NCBI GenBank assembly: GCA_002327525.1
Contig: DCWG01000094.1
Location: 1-44,131, forward strand
Length of the DNA: 44,131 bases
Direction of reading: 5' to 3'
Source of the DNA: Gammaproteobacteria bacterium UBA2168
GTDB lineage: Bacteria; Pseudomonadota; Gammaproteobacteria; Pseudomonadales; Azotimanducaceae
A program made the position numbers and the translations under genes. Within the stretch, counting starts at the first letter, position 1; every line of letters begins with the position of its first letter. A model generated the notes under the pieces. The model made no database searches, had not been told where the DNA came from, and saw only the letters and a list, made by a program, of their open reading frames with translations. This document shows positions 16,192-24,943 of the stretch, one piece after another.

Positions 16192-17637
16192 TTACTGGCT
16201 CGGACTCCCAATCGTCCCGTCTTCCATCGCTTTCGGCAGGAAGCGTATCTGAATGGCATCCGTTTTGGCTCCCGCAAGCACGTCGGAAATGACGACCACC
16301 TTCGAGCCCGACTCGAGCCCCTCGCGTTCGATGAGTACCTTGAACGCCCGCTGCAGGGTACGTTCCGGCTGGTTGCTGAAGTCCGTGCGATGGCTCACCA
16401 CGGCGCGGTTGAGTGAAAGCCGGCGCCGGGTCTGACTGTCGTTGGTGAAGGCGTAGATGGGCACGCTTGCAGGCCGGGCGCTGGTCACGAGGTCGGCCAT
16501 GATACCGCGACGGGTTATCACGATTATTCCTGCTGCTTTGATCGACTCGGCAAGCGCCACCGCGTGAATCGCGAGTTGCTGCTTGTCGCTATCGTTCTGG
16601 AGATCTTCCTCGTAACCGAGTCCGGGATAGCGCTCGGCCTGCAGCGTAATGGCGTTCAGCTGTTCTACGCAGCGCACCGGATGCTTGCCCACGCTGGATT
16701 CACCGGACAGCATGACGGCGTCGGCGCCCTCGTACACCGCGTTGGCGACATCGGTGACTTCCGCGCGGGTCGGGATAGGATTCTCGATCATGGATTCGAG
16801 CAGGTGCGTGGCCACGATGCAGCGTTTGCCCCACTTCGCGGCGGCGTGCACCAGGCGACGCTGGACATTGGGCAGATCGGCGATGTCCGTCTCGATGCCG
16901 AGATCTCCCCGCGCCACCATTATGCCGTCCGCGGCTCGCGTGATTTCGTGAATGTTCGACACGCCTTCCTGGTCTTCGATCTTGGCGATGATCTGAATGC
17001 GCTTGCGCATGTGAGCGGCGATCGAACGTAATTCGCCGACGTCCGACGCGGTACGCACGAACGAGAGCGCCACGAAATCCACATCCAATCCCAGACCGAA
17101 CTCGATGTCCTGCCTGTCCTTGGGCGTGATGGCGGGGAGGTTGATACGCACACCCGGCAGGTTCACGTGTCGTTTGCTGCCGAGCGTACCGCCGTCGATG
17201 ACCTTACACACCAGCTGCATGCCATCCTTTTTCAGAATTTCGAAGTTGAGCAGCCCATTGTCCACGGTGATGCGGTTGCCAACCTCCACGACATCGACGA
17301 GTTCATGGTAGTTGACGTGGATCGACGTCGTTTCGACCGACTCGGCATCGCGTACAGTCAGTGTGACCACTTCGCCTGGATTCAGATCCATCGGCTGGCT
17401 CATGATGCCGGTGCGTATCTCGGGCCCCTGGGTATCTAGCAGAATCGCGACGGGCGAGCGCACCTTGCGGTTAAGCGTGCGGATCCAGGCGATGATGCGT
17501 CGTGCGCCATCGTGGTCGGCATGGGACATGTTGAGACGCACGATGTTCATACCTGCCCGTTGCAGGGCCTCGAGCTTTTCGTAGCTGTCTGTCGCCGGAC
17601 CGATGGTGCAGATGATCTTGGTGCGCCGGATGGGCAT
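16192..17637 (-). CDS. pykA: Pyruvate kinase
   Basis: A 481-aa pyruvate kinase (phosphoenolpyruvate + ADP to pyruvate + ATP), the last step of glycolysis. It begins MPIRRTKIICTIGPA. LLDTQGPEIRTG, MVARGDLGIE (substrate/Mg site) and VMLSGESSVGKHP are all intact. The C-terminal allosteric domain runs from about 345. A Shine-Dalgarno GAGG lies 7-10 bp before the ATG at 17637, and the frame upstream to 17829 is not coding. It lies 35 bp downstream of the helicase gene on the same strand. The symbol pykA (type II) is chosen over pykF on general similarity only. Confidence 0.95.
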   Translation of the reverse strand: MPIRRTKIICTIGPATDSYEKLEALQRAGMNIVRLNMSHADHDGARRIIAWIRTLNRKVRSPVAILLDTQGPEIRTGIMSQPMDLNPGEVVTLTVRDAESVETTSIHVNYHELVDVVEVGNRITVDNGLLNFEILKKDGMQLVCKVIDGGTLGSKRHVNLPGVRINLPAITPKDRQDIEFGLGLDVDFVALSFVRTASDVGELRSIAAHMRKRIQIIAKIEDQEGVSNIHEITRAADGIMVARGDLGIETDIADLPNVQRRLVHAAAKWGKRCIVATHLLESMIENPIPTRAEVTDVANAVYEGADAVMLSGESSVGKHPVRCVEQLNAITLQAERYPGLGYEEDLQNDSDKQQLAIHAVALAESIKAAGIIVITRRGIMADLVTSARPASVPIYAFTNDSQTRRRLSLNRAVVSHRTDFSNQPERTLQRAFKVLIEREGLESGSKVVVISDVLAGAKTDAIQIRFLPKAMEDGTIGSPSQ

Positions 17638-17672
17638 GCTTTTCCTCTGGGACCTCCTGATTACGCCACATC

Positions 17673-20012
17673 TTACGGCGTGGATGCGGCGGACGCGGTG
17701 AGGATACGGCCTCGCCAGAATTTCGCCACTTTTTCTGCCACCTCGAGGTGACCGACACGTACAGCCTGCCAGTGCTCCGGGAAGAACCTGGCGTAGTCGC
17801 GTTGTGCGAAGCGCGCGTCGACCAGACAAAGCACGCCCAGATCGTCGGGAGATCTCAACAGCCGGCCCGCCACCTGCAGCACCTTGCTCATCGCCGGCTG
17901 GACGAAGGCAATACCACGGCCGTCGCTGCCCTTTTCATCGAAGTAGCGTTGCATTGATCGGCGTACCAGTTCCGGGGGCGGCAAACCAACACCTACCACC
18001 ACTACGCCATCGAGACTGGCGTTGGAGAAGTCGACGGATTCACTGAAAACACCGCCAAGCACGATGCACGCGGTAATGACGCGGGTCTCACTGATCTTCC
18101 GCAGATAGGATGCTCGCGCGTCGAGATCCATGTCACGCTGCTGGCACAGAAGCGGCGTGGTATCTCCACGTGCATCAAATGCGTCTCGAAAAGACTCGAG
18201 GTATTCGTATGACGGAAAGGCCAGCAGGTAGCGTCCCGGGTGTGCTGTCGTGAGATCCTCCACCAGTCGCACGAGGCGCGGCAGACTTTCGCCGCGACGT
18301 CGGTAGAGTGTGCTGACGTCATCGACGATCAACGTGCACAGTTGTTCCGACACGTAGGCGCTTGCTACGCGTTCGATATCGTCATCCTTGAATCCGTGCT
18401 GATCCTGGTAGAGCTCGAGCGGCGTCAAGGTTCCGGAGAAGCGGATGTGGCTGCGAAAGCCGTCGAACACATTTCTGATGTGGCGTGAGGCGTCCAGACA
18501 GACGAGCCGCAGGGACACGTTCTTCGAACCAGTGTCGAGCACGTGACGAAATCGAACCTCGTCCGACCAGGCTTCGGCACGCAACCACCGCTTGACATGC
18601 CACAGCGCCTCGGAGAGGGCCGCATCCAGGTCTGTCGGCCATTGCTCTTCCTGCCAGGACGTCATGAAACGCTCGCAGGCCCTGCTAACCGCCAGCGGTT
18701 GATCGACCTCCATGATCTCGTTGTGCCCATATAGCCGACGGAGAGTCGTCATCGCCCGAGCGATGGAATCGAGGCGCTTGATCGCAGTGCCCGGGACCGC
18801 GCCGTGGCGCGCACTTCTGATTACACTCAGATCGAGTTCCGCTGAAAGCATATCACGCACCCTCGGCGCCAACTGGTGCGCCTCGTCCACCAGCAGGTCG
18901 CTGTTCTCATCGCCCGCAAAGCGCTGGAGCATGACGACAGGATCGAACACGTAGTTGCAGTCCAACACCAGCAGATCGGCCCAGAGAGCGGCATCGAGAG
19001 AGAGTTCGAAAGGACACACCCGGTAGCGCTCGGCAATATCGCGTGTCTGTTCGGCACCTATCATGCCGTGTGCCAGCAGAGCGTCCAGCGCCACCTCGCG
19101 CCGGTCGTAGTAGCCACGCGCGTACTCACAACGTTCTGGATCGCAAGGCATGCCTTCCACGAGGCAGGCCGCCTCCCGGGCGATGATGTGCACGCTGCGT
19201 AGACGATCCGAAGCAGGATCGATATGCCGCACGGCGGCATGCACGGCGGCCGCACCCGTGGTTCGGCTTGTCAGAAACAGGAGCCGGCGCGCGTGCGTTG
19301 CGGGCAAGGATTTGAGGGCTGGGTAGAGTACTCCCATGGTTTTGCCACTCCCCGTGGGAGCTTCGATGAGCAGCGAGCGAGCGTCGCGCAGCGTGGTGAA
19401 ACAGCGTCGTGCCATGGCCAGCTGATGAGGGCGATATGCGGCGTAGGGAAAAGTGAGTTCGTCAACCCACGCATCGCGCGCCCAAACGTGTTCCCGGTAG
19501 CGCCGCAGCACTGCGCCATGAGCTTCCAGGGTCTGGGCGAGAAAGGCCGCCAGCGCCTCGCGCCCGAGCACCTCCACGCACTCGTGTACTTGCAGCGTTT
19601 CCGGATGGCAGTACAGAACGACGAGAGCGAAGCGTTTGTGGTCGGGGTGTGAAATCGCAAGCAGCGCTGCATAGAGTTTCAGTTGTGCGAAGTGCACCAC
19701 GCCGTCCCGCTGGTATGCCTGTTCGGCACTCTGACGGGTGGTCTTAAATTCCTCCACTCGCGCGGGAGTGGCGTTCAGGTCCAGGCCATCCACCCGGCCT
19801 TTGAGCAGCATCTGCGCTCCGGCGATCTCCACGCATGCGGATACACTCACCTCACGTTGGTAGTGTTCGCTGGCATCGAGGCGCTTGCGTTGCAACACGC
19901 GCTGGGTGGCAATACCCTCCTCGCCGGTGGTGCGGCCACGGCCACCCGCATACAGATCGCCACATCTGTGCACCATCTCTGCAAGGTCGCGTATAGCGAT
20001 ACTCGAAGTCAT
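17673..20012 (-). CDS. Rad3/XPD-type Fe-S DNA helicase with N-terminal RecB/Cas4-like nuclease domain
   Basis: A 779-aa superfamily 2 helicase of the DinG/XPD group. Residues 1-120 form a PD-(D/E)XK nuclease-like module: GRVDGLD (D75), EEFKTT (E88 and K90) and QLKLY (Q110/Y114), the RecB/Cas4 pattern. Walker A APTGSGKT is at 218-225. The Fe-S cluster cysteines are C283, C290, C295 and C333, and the DEAH box is at 376-379. Motif VI is in QVAGRLLRSPDD near the C-terminus. It would unwind DNA 5'-3' and may also cleave it. Its ATG at 20012 overlaps the stop of the upstream VRR-NUC gene by 4 bp, so the two are co-translated and probably act together in DNA repair. Confidence 0.9.
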   Translation of the reverse strand: MTSSIAIRDLAEMVHRCGDLYAGGRGRTTGEEGIATQRVLQRKRLDASEHYQREVSVSACVEIAGAQMLLKGRVDGLDLNATPARVEEFKTTRQSAEQAYQRDGVVHFAQLKLYAALLAISHPDHKRFALVVLYCHPETLQVHECVEVLGREALAAFLAQTLEAHGAVLRRYREHVWARDAWVDELTFPYAAYRPHQLAMARRCFTTLRDARSLLIEAPTGSGKTMGVLYPALKSLPATHARRLLFLTSRTTGAAAVHAAVRHIDPASDRLRSVHIIAREAACLVEGMPCDPERCEYARGYYDRREVALDALLAHGMIGAEQTRDIAERYRVCPFELSLDAALWADLLVLDCNYVFDPVVMLQRFAGDENSDLLVDEAHQLAPRVRDMLSAELDLSVIRSARHGAVPGTAIKRLDSIARAMTTLRRLYGHNEIMEVDQPLAVSRACERFMTSWQEEQWPTDLDAALSEALWHVKRWLRAEAWSDEVRFRHVLDTGSKNVSLRLVCLDASRHIRNVFDGFRSHIRFSGTLTPLELYQDQHGFKDDDIERVASAYVSEQLCTLIVDDVSTLYRRRGESLPRLVRLVEDLTTAHPGRYLLAFPSYEYLESFRDAFDARGDTTPLLCQQRDMDLDARASYLRKISETRVITACIVLGGVFSESVDFSNASLDGVVVVGVGLPPPELVRRSMQRYFDEKGSDGRGIAFVQPAMSKVLQVAGRLLRSPDDLGVLCLVDARFAQRDYARFFPEHWQAVRVGHLEVAEKVAKFWRGRILTASAASTP

Positions 20013-21655
20013 GCGCGATATTTGAGCACACGCGCGTTGAAACCTTCCGCGAGCAAGAACTTGAACCACATGCGTTGCGTTGGTTGCAGTTGGTCGTTCG
20101 GTCCTTTTACCTCGACGAACTCGTATCCGCCGTCGGCGTGCAACACGAAGAGGTCCGGGAATCCTGTACGTGTGTAGGCAGGATCCCGAATCACGTGGGT
20201 CACCAGCTTCAGCAAGCGCTCCTGTGCGAACGCATCACACACGCGTTCGAGAGTCTCTCGATCCAGCCACTGCCAGGAGGTCAGCGGATTGGCAATCCCC
20301 TGCTTCGCGGACAGCGTATCGAGCATCGTTTCTCGCAGCGCGCCGGGACGCTTCAGAGCCTCGAGCCTTTTCTCTATGTAGTCGCTGCGCACGTGTGCGA
20401 AATCGGGCCAGTACAGGTCCAGCGGAGCGCGCTGAAAGGGGTTGACGAAGGCGCCGGGAACCGGGGCGAACAACACCTCCCAGAAGGCCAGCGAGGCGAG
20501 CGTGCGTGGAAAGGCATTTTCCACATGCCAGCTGTCCGCCCCCTCGGCGGCAAACTCGTCTATGGCATGGCCTTCGATATCCGCAGGCACTTCGCCCCCC
20601 AGTTGACTCACCGTCGTGGGTGGACGCACACCGGCGCCGCGTTTGCCGAATCGCTCGGAGAAGTCTCGCTCGCCGGCACTCCTGGGCCCGGCGCCGATGT
20701 GGGCGAGCAGCGCCTCACACCCGGCCGCATCGCCGAGTTTGTGCAGAATTCGGGTTCTGCGCTCCCGTGCCGGAGGCAGATCGGAGCGGCCGTAGCATTC
20801 GAGCGCGTCTCCCGGTTGGCCGGTGCGCTCGAACCAGGCACCGAGGTGATTGAGCGCACGGTCTCTGATGCGCTGCTCAAAGCGATCGCGAGGTGCCTTC
20901 CACAGCGCCTGCTGTACCGCCTGCGCCAGACCCGCGCACTCTCCGGCACGGTGGACCAACGTATTGAGGCGGCGTAACGTCAGGTAACCCAACAGCGCCT
21001 CGCGGTTGTCAAAGCGGCGCTGTTCGCGCGATATGTCATAGGTTTCATAAGCGATCAAGCCGAGATCTTCGAGGACGAATGCGGTCTGATCCAGATGCAC
21101 GTCGCCGAAAAATAACAGTTGCACGAGATGCAGCGTATCCCGCCGTGCTACCGCCAGCCACGGATAACGAGGCTCTAACCGGGCACGTATGTACTCGTCT
21201 GTCGTGGCATCGAGCACCGTCGCCACCATCTCGCTTTTTGCGGGCTTTGCTGAGAACCCGAAACAGTCCACCAACTCGGCTTTAGTCAATGCGTTGACGA
21301 GGATGTCGGCCGGCGCCTTCGGATTGAGTTCGACGAGTGCTGCACCAGCCAATTCGCTAAGTGCATGGTCGAGGTCGGTTACCTCCGCATAGTCGAGCCG
21401 ATCGCGCCGCAGATATGGCCCCTTGCGTGTTACCAGTCGCGCATAAAGGCGCTGTGCATCACGAGATGCCGAGGTTAGCAGCCGCGCCCAGCGCTGCTCT
21501 GCATCGTCGAGCAGATCCGCATGCCGGTGGAGGACGAATTCGAGAATCCTCAGCAGGTTGTCCCGGTAGTAGTCCGGCGGCGGTGCCATGTTGGGCTGTA
21601 AGTGGACCGTTGGACGAGACCGGCTTGCTGAATGGGATGGATTGCTGGAAAACAT
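20009..21655 (-). CDS. FAN1-like VRR-NUC nuclease
   Basis: A 548-aa protein (526 if started at ATG 21589) matching bacterial FAN1: a helical N-terminal region with a SAP-like segment near NALTKAELVDCFGF, TPR-like helices in the middle, and the C-terminal VRR-NUC nuclease. The catalytic PD..EVK pattern is TGFPDLF followed by YEFVEVKGPNDQLQPTQ. FAN1 is a structure-specific 5' flap endonuclease/exonuclease for interstrand crosslink repair. The gene overlaps the downstream helicase by 4 bp. A LexA-like dyad lies 77 bp upstream of this start. Neither candidate start has a good Shine-Dalgarno, so the N-terminus is uncertain. Confidence 0.88.
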   Translation of the reverse strand: MFSSNPSHSASRSRPTVHLQPNMAPPPDYYRDNLLRILEFVLHRHADLLDDAEQRWARLLTSASRDAQRLYARLVTRKGPYLRRDRLDYAEVTDLDHALSELAGAALVELNPKAPADILVNALTKAELVDCFGFSAKPAKSEMVATVLDATTDEYIRARLEPRYPWLAVARRDTLHLVQLLFFGDVHLDQTAFVLEDLGLIAYETYDISREQRRFDNREALLGYLTLRRLNTLVHRAGECAGLAQAVQQALWKAPRDRFEQRIRDRALNHLGAWFERTGQPGDALECYGRSDLPPARERRTRILHKLGDAAGCEALLAHIGAGPRSAGERDFSERFGKRGAGVRPPTTVSQLGGEVPADIEGHAIDEFAAEGADSWHVENAFPRTLASLAFWEVLFAPVPGAFVNPFQRAPLDLYWPDFAHVRSDYIEKRLEALKRPGALRETMLDTLSAKQGIANPLTSWQWLDRETLERVCDAFAQERLLKLVTHVIRDPAYTRTGFPDLFVLHADGGYEFVEVKGPNDQLQPTQRMWFKFLLAEGFNARVLKYRA

Positions 21656-21731
21656 GAGGCGGCGAACGCTGGCAGTAGACAATGGTCGATGGTTATCCTG
21701 CAGGGACGAGGCGATCACACTACACCCACCT

Positions 21732-21747
21732 ATGTATGCATGTACAG
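21732..21747. promoter_or_regulatory. LexA-like (SOS box) dyad
   Basis: The sequence ATGTATGCATGTACAG matches the enterobacterial/gammaproteobacterial LexA core CTGT-N8-ACAG at 7 of 8 fixed positions, with an alternating A/T-rich centre and flanking TA on the right. It lies in the divergent gap between the FAN1-like/helicase operon and the 157-aa gene at 21806, placed to control either. Confidence 0.5.
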
Positions 21748-21805
21748 TATCCGCATCGGGCGTGAAGCTCGCGCCGGAGAAAATCGGACAAACAGGCAAG
21801 CGAAT

Positions 21806-22279
21806 ATGAAGGTCTACCCTTATTGCATCAGCACCGTCACCACACAGAAGAGCATCGAGAATTTGCTGGAAGCAAGCGGCGCAGGCTCATACCGGGATGA
21901 GCACCCCTGGATCGTGGCGCGTGAGTTTCTCGATCGTGCGGTCGAGGGCTCGGCCGTGTTTCCCATACTATTCGCGACCGGTGATCCGTTGCGCATATCG
22001 TACTGGAGCACCATCAAGCGTCTGGATGTTCATGAATTTCGCAAGGGAATCTGGCAGACGGCTTGTGATTTCGACATGCTGAGGGAAGCTAACCCCATCT
22101 GGTCGAATCTCGATTCAGTGACGCTGAAAGCAAGCGACGATCAGCTACGTCGAGAACGCCTGGAGGGTGTCCGCACACACCGCTATCAATTGGATGCGCA
22201 CCATATTCGTCCCTACGCCATCTGCGAGACGCCACCGTTTATACTGGCTTTGGGTGAGCCCGTGGAAGTTGTCGTATGA
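21806..22279 (+). CDS. Hypothetical protein (157 aa) beside the LexA-like site
   Basis: I do not recognise this 157-aa protein. It starts MKVYPYCISTVTTQKSIENLL and has a mixed alpha/beta look. Aromatic-rich segments include VFPILFATGDPLRISYWSTIK and a conserved-looking C-terminal HHIRPYAICETPPFILALG. No signal peptide or membrane span is seen. The ATG at 21806 is preferred because the longer frame (to 21632) runs across the LexA-like site and looks non-coding. It is divergent from the nuclease/helicase operon and convergent with csrA (14-bp gap). Context hints at a DNA-damage-induced function, but nothing in the sequence proves it. Confidence 0.7.
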   Translation: MKVYPYCISTVTTQKSIENLLEASGAGSYRDEHPWIVAREFLDRAVEGSAVFPILFATGDPLRISYWSTIKRLDVHEFRKGIWQTACDFDMLREANPIWSNLDSVTLKASDDQLRRERLEGVRTHRYQLDAHHIRPYAICETPPFILALGEPVEVVV

Positions 22280-22293
22280 GTCGTGGAAGTGTC

Positions 22294-22551
22294 TCAGACG
22301 GGTTCTGTACCAGTCTTCGGCCTCTCTTTGGTTGTCTCTACTTGGGAGCCCTCGTGACCTTGTTTGGTCACAAGGCCGGCAGCCTTGGGTTCCCCGTGGA
22401 TTTTTAGCCAAACTTCCTTGCGGTGCACGGCTGACTTTTTGGGTGCATCGATCCCGAGATGCACTTGGCTGCCACGAATCTTGAGCACTTTCAGCTCTAT
22501 TTCGTTATCGATCATTATCGATTCGCCGGCACGCCTGGTTAACACCAGCAT
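22294..22551 (-). CDS. csrA: Carbon storage regulator CsrA/RsmA
   Basis: An 85-aa CsrA. The first 50 residues match the family closely (MLVLTRRAGESIMIDNEIEL), with the RNA-contact residues L4, R6 and R44 present. CsrA binds GGA-containing hairpins in mRNA leaders and represses or stabilises transcripts. The C-terminal tail of about 30 residues is longer than the 61-65-aa enteric protein and is polar. The Shine-Dalgarno AAGGA lies 7 bp before the ATG, and a second GGA sits 9 bp further upstream, as expected if CsrA represses its own translation. Its partner regulator, the GacA/UvrY-type gene, is at 34871. Confidence 0.95.
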   Translation of the reverse strand: MLVLTRRAGESIMIDNEIELKVLKIRGSQVHLGIDAPKKSAVHRKEVWLKIHGEPKAAGLVTKQGHEGSQVETTKERPKTGTEPV

Positions 22552-22675
22552 TTGATTTCCTTGCAGTCCTTTTCTTCGCCCTACTCTAAGGCTTTTACCA
22601 GGAGGGTTCTGTGAACTCCCTGAGCCTTTTCTGTGTGTCCCGAGTCAGAGGTTACCAAGAAATGAGATTTCCTTC

Positions 22676-24139
22676 TCACTTTCCCGAATCGGGTACGGCT
22701 CCGGCGCCCTGTTCTGTTGATTCTTCGCCCGAACCTGGCTGGGAAAGCTCGTCGATTGCCGGTTTGTCGAGCATTGCTTTATCGATTGGTTTCTTGACAA
22801 TGGCCCCAAGCTCCCTGAACTGCTCCACCTGACGCGCCAGATTGCCTCGCCCGGTGGCCAGTTTCGTGTAGGCAGAATTGTAGGTGCGCTCTACGGTGCC
22901 CAACTGCTTGCCGAGCTGGTCCATCTCCTCGATCAGCACACGCAGCTTGTCGTACAACGACCCGGCCCTTTGGGCGATGATCTGTGCGTTGCGGTTCTGG
23001 TTTTCATAACGCCAGACGTTCTGGATGATTCGCAGTGTCATCATCAAAGTGGTGGGGCTCACCAACACGATGCGCGCCTCGAACGCGTCCGTGAACAGAC
23101 GTTGATCGTATTCCATGGCCAGCATAAAGGCGGATTCGATCGGCACGAACATCAACACGAAATCCAGCGAACGCACCCCCTGCAGTTGATCGTAATTCTG
23201 TTTGGAGAGTTGCTTGACGTGGGTGCGCAGATTGGACAGGTGCGTGGTTATAGAGAGCCTGCGCTGGTCGTCGTCCTCGGCCGACAGCGCCTGTTCGTAG
23301 GCGATGAGCGATACTTTCGCATCCACGACCACGTCTTTCTCGTCCGGCAGGTGGATGATGACGTCGGGGCGCTTCAGGTCGCCGTCCTCCGAACGTTTGC
23401 TGCCCTGCACCTCGTATTCATGTCCCCGCCGAAGCCCGGAATTTTCCAGCACCCGCTCGAGTACCATTTCCCCCCAATTGCCCTGAAGCTTCTTGTCGCC
23501 CTTGAGGGCCCTGGCCAGATTCTCGGCTTCCTGGTTGATGCGGTCGCTCGCTTGGTGGAGATTGCGCACTTCCGTGAGCAGGGAGGCGCGGTCTTTGGAC
23601 TCGGTGTGGTAGACCTGCTCCACCTTCTTGCGGAAGTCGACAATCTGGTCTTTGAAAGGATCGAGAACGCTGGACAGCCTCGCGCTGTGGGTCTTGCCTT
23701 GCTGTTCGAAGATGCGGTTGGCTAGCACTTCGAATTCGTGTTTCAGCTGCTCGCTGGTATCGCGAAACAAGGCTTCCTTCTCGCCGAACGCCTTTCTGCT
23801 TTCTTCCAGCCGCGCGCTCAGCGCCGCATGTTCGGCGCGTTGCGTGGACAGCTCGGCCGTGCGTGTCGTGAGCTCGCCGCGTGCGTCGACAAGCTGGGCT
23901 TCCAGTGCGGCCACCTGACCCTCCATGCGCTGCAGTTGACCGGAACGTACGTCGAGGCGTTCGCGCACCGCGTCGATCTCGGCGCTGTGCCGTTCGACTT
24001 CCCGGTTGAGACCTGCCTCGAGCGCGTTTCGGCGGGCGCTGCGAATTCGCGACGCGCTGATGGCAGCCACGATCACGACGCCCGTCAGAAAGCCCCCGGC
24101 GGCCCACCACCAAAGTATGGGGATATTGAATCCGCTCAA
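22676..24139 (-). CDS. rmuC: DNA recombination protein RmuC
   Basis: A 487-aa RmuC. The order is an N-terminal membrane anchor (residues 8-28, ILWWWAAGGFLTGVVIVAAI), a long coiled coil (about 40-190), then a PD-(D/E)XK-like domain with the family signatures KLQGNWGEMVLERVLENSG and KDVVVDAKVSLIAYE. RmuC limits recombination at inverted repeats. The start is TTG at 24139, immediately after the TGA of the enoyl-CoA hydratase gene (TGATTG), with AGGAG 6 bases before it, so it is translationally coupled to that gene despite the unrelated function. Confidence 0.93.
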   Translation of the reverse strand: MSGFNIPILWWWAAGGFLTGVVIVAAISASRIRSARRNALEAGLNREVERHSAEIDAVRERLDVRSGQLQRMEGQVAALEAQLVDARGELTTRTAELSTQRAEHAALSARLEESRKAFGEKEALFRDTSEQLKHEFEVLANRIFEQQGKTHSARLSSVLDPFKDQIVDFRKKVEQVYHTESKDRASLLTEVRNLHQASDRINQEAENLARALKGDKKLQGNWGEMVLERVLENSGLRRGHEYEVQGSKRSEDGDLKRPDVIIHLPDEKDVVVDAKVSLIAYEQALSAEDDDQRRLSITTHLSNLRTHVKQLSKQNYDQLQGVRSLDFVLMFVPIESAFMLAMEYDQRLFTDAFEARIVLVSPTTLMMTLRIIQNVWRYENQNRNAQIIAQRAGSLYDKLRVLIEEMDQLGKQLGTVERTYNSAYTKLATGRGNLARQVEQFRELGAIVKKPIDKAMLDKPAIDELSQPGSGEESTEQGAGAVPDSGK

Positions 24140-24943
24140 TCAGTTCTCCTGTTTGAAGTTCGGCGCCCGCTTTTCCAGAAAGGCGTTGATCGCTTCCTTG
24201 TGCTCCGGCGATTCGTAGGCCTGCTGCAACAAGATGCCCTCGCGCTTCTGCACGGCGGCGAGATCGGTTTCGGAGCCGTTTTCCGTCAGCAGCTGCTTGA
24301 TCCATCGCAGGTGCGGAGGTGGGTTGGCGGCGATGCTGCGTGCCATGTCCATGGCGCTTGGCAGCAGTTCTTCAGGAGAAGTGAGGCTGTTTACCAGCCC
24401 CATCTCGAAAACCTGTTCAGCAGAATACATGTCACCGGTCAGACACATTTCGCTCGCGCGTCCGAATCCCAGGCGCTGAACGAGAAAATGAGAACTTGCG
24501 AGTTCCGGCAATACGCCCATCTTCACGAACGCGAATGCGAATTTGGCTGATGTTGACGCCATGATGACGTCGCAGGGTAATAGCATCGTCGCACCCACCC
24601 CGACGCTTGCTCCGTTTACCGCCGCGATGACGGGTTTCGATTCGCGGATCAGCGCCACCCAGTCGGTGGGGCGATGCTCCCCACTGCCATCGGTGCCGGT
24701 CTGGCGCGCCTGAAACGTATCCTTGATGTCGGCGCCTGCGCAGAATCCCCTGCCGGCACCGGTAAGGACGATAGCGCCGATTTCAGGATCTTCGTTACAG
24801 TGCTGTATGGCATCCGTCAGCTCGGTGCTCATGCGGTAGGTCCAGGCGTTGAGGCGCTCTGGTCTGTTGAGCGTGATCAAGCCTACGCCATCTTCGATGT
24901 CGAATTGGATCTGTTCGTAGTTCATCTGTCTCTGAGTCTTCAT
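24140..24943 (-). CDS. Enoyl-CoA hydratase/isomerase family protein
   Basis: A 267-aa crotonase-fold enzyme. The oxyanion-hole segments are GFCAGADIKDTF and AAVNGASVGVGATMLLPCD. In VKMGVLPELASSHFLVQRLG the Glu of PE is the residue used by delta3,delta2-enoyl-CoA isomerases, so isomerisation is as likely as hydration. It acts on acyl-CoA in fatty-acid or amino-acid catabolism. Its ATG at 24943 shares a base with the stop of the aldolase gene (TAATG); a second ATG at 24925 is possible. rmuC follows without a gap. Confidence 0.9.
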   Translation of the reverse strand: MKTQRQMNYEQIQFDIEDGVGLITLNRPERLNAWTYRMSTELTDAIQHCNEDPEIGAIVLTGAGRGFCAGADIKDTFQARQTGTDGSGEHRPTDWVALIRESKPVIAAVNGASVGVGATMLLPCDVIMASTSAKFAFAFVKMGVLPELASSHFLVQRLGFGRASEMCLTGDMYSAEQVFEMGLVNSLTSPEELLPSAMDMARSIAANPPPHLRWIKQLLTENGSETDLAAVQKREGILLQQAYESPEHKEAINAFLEKRAPNFKQEN

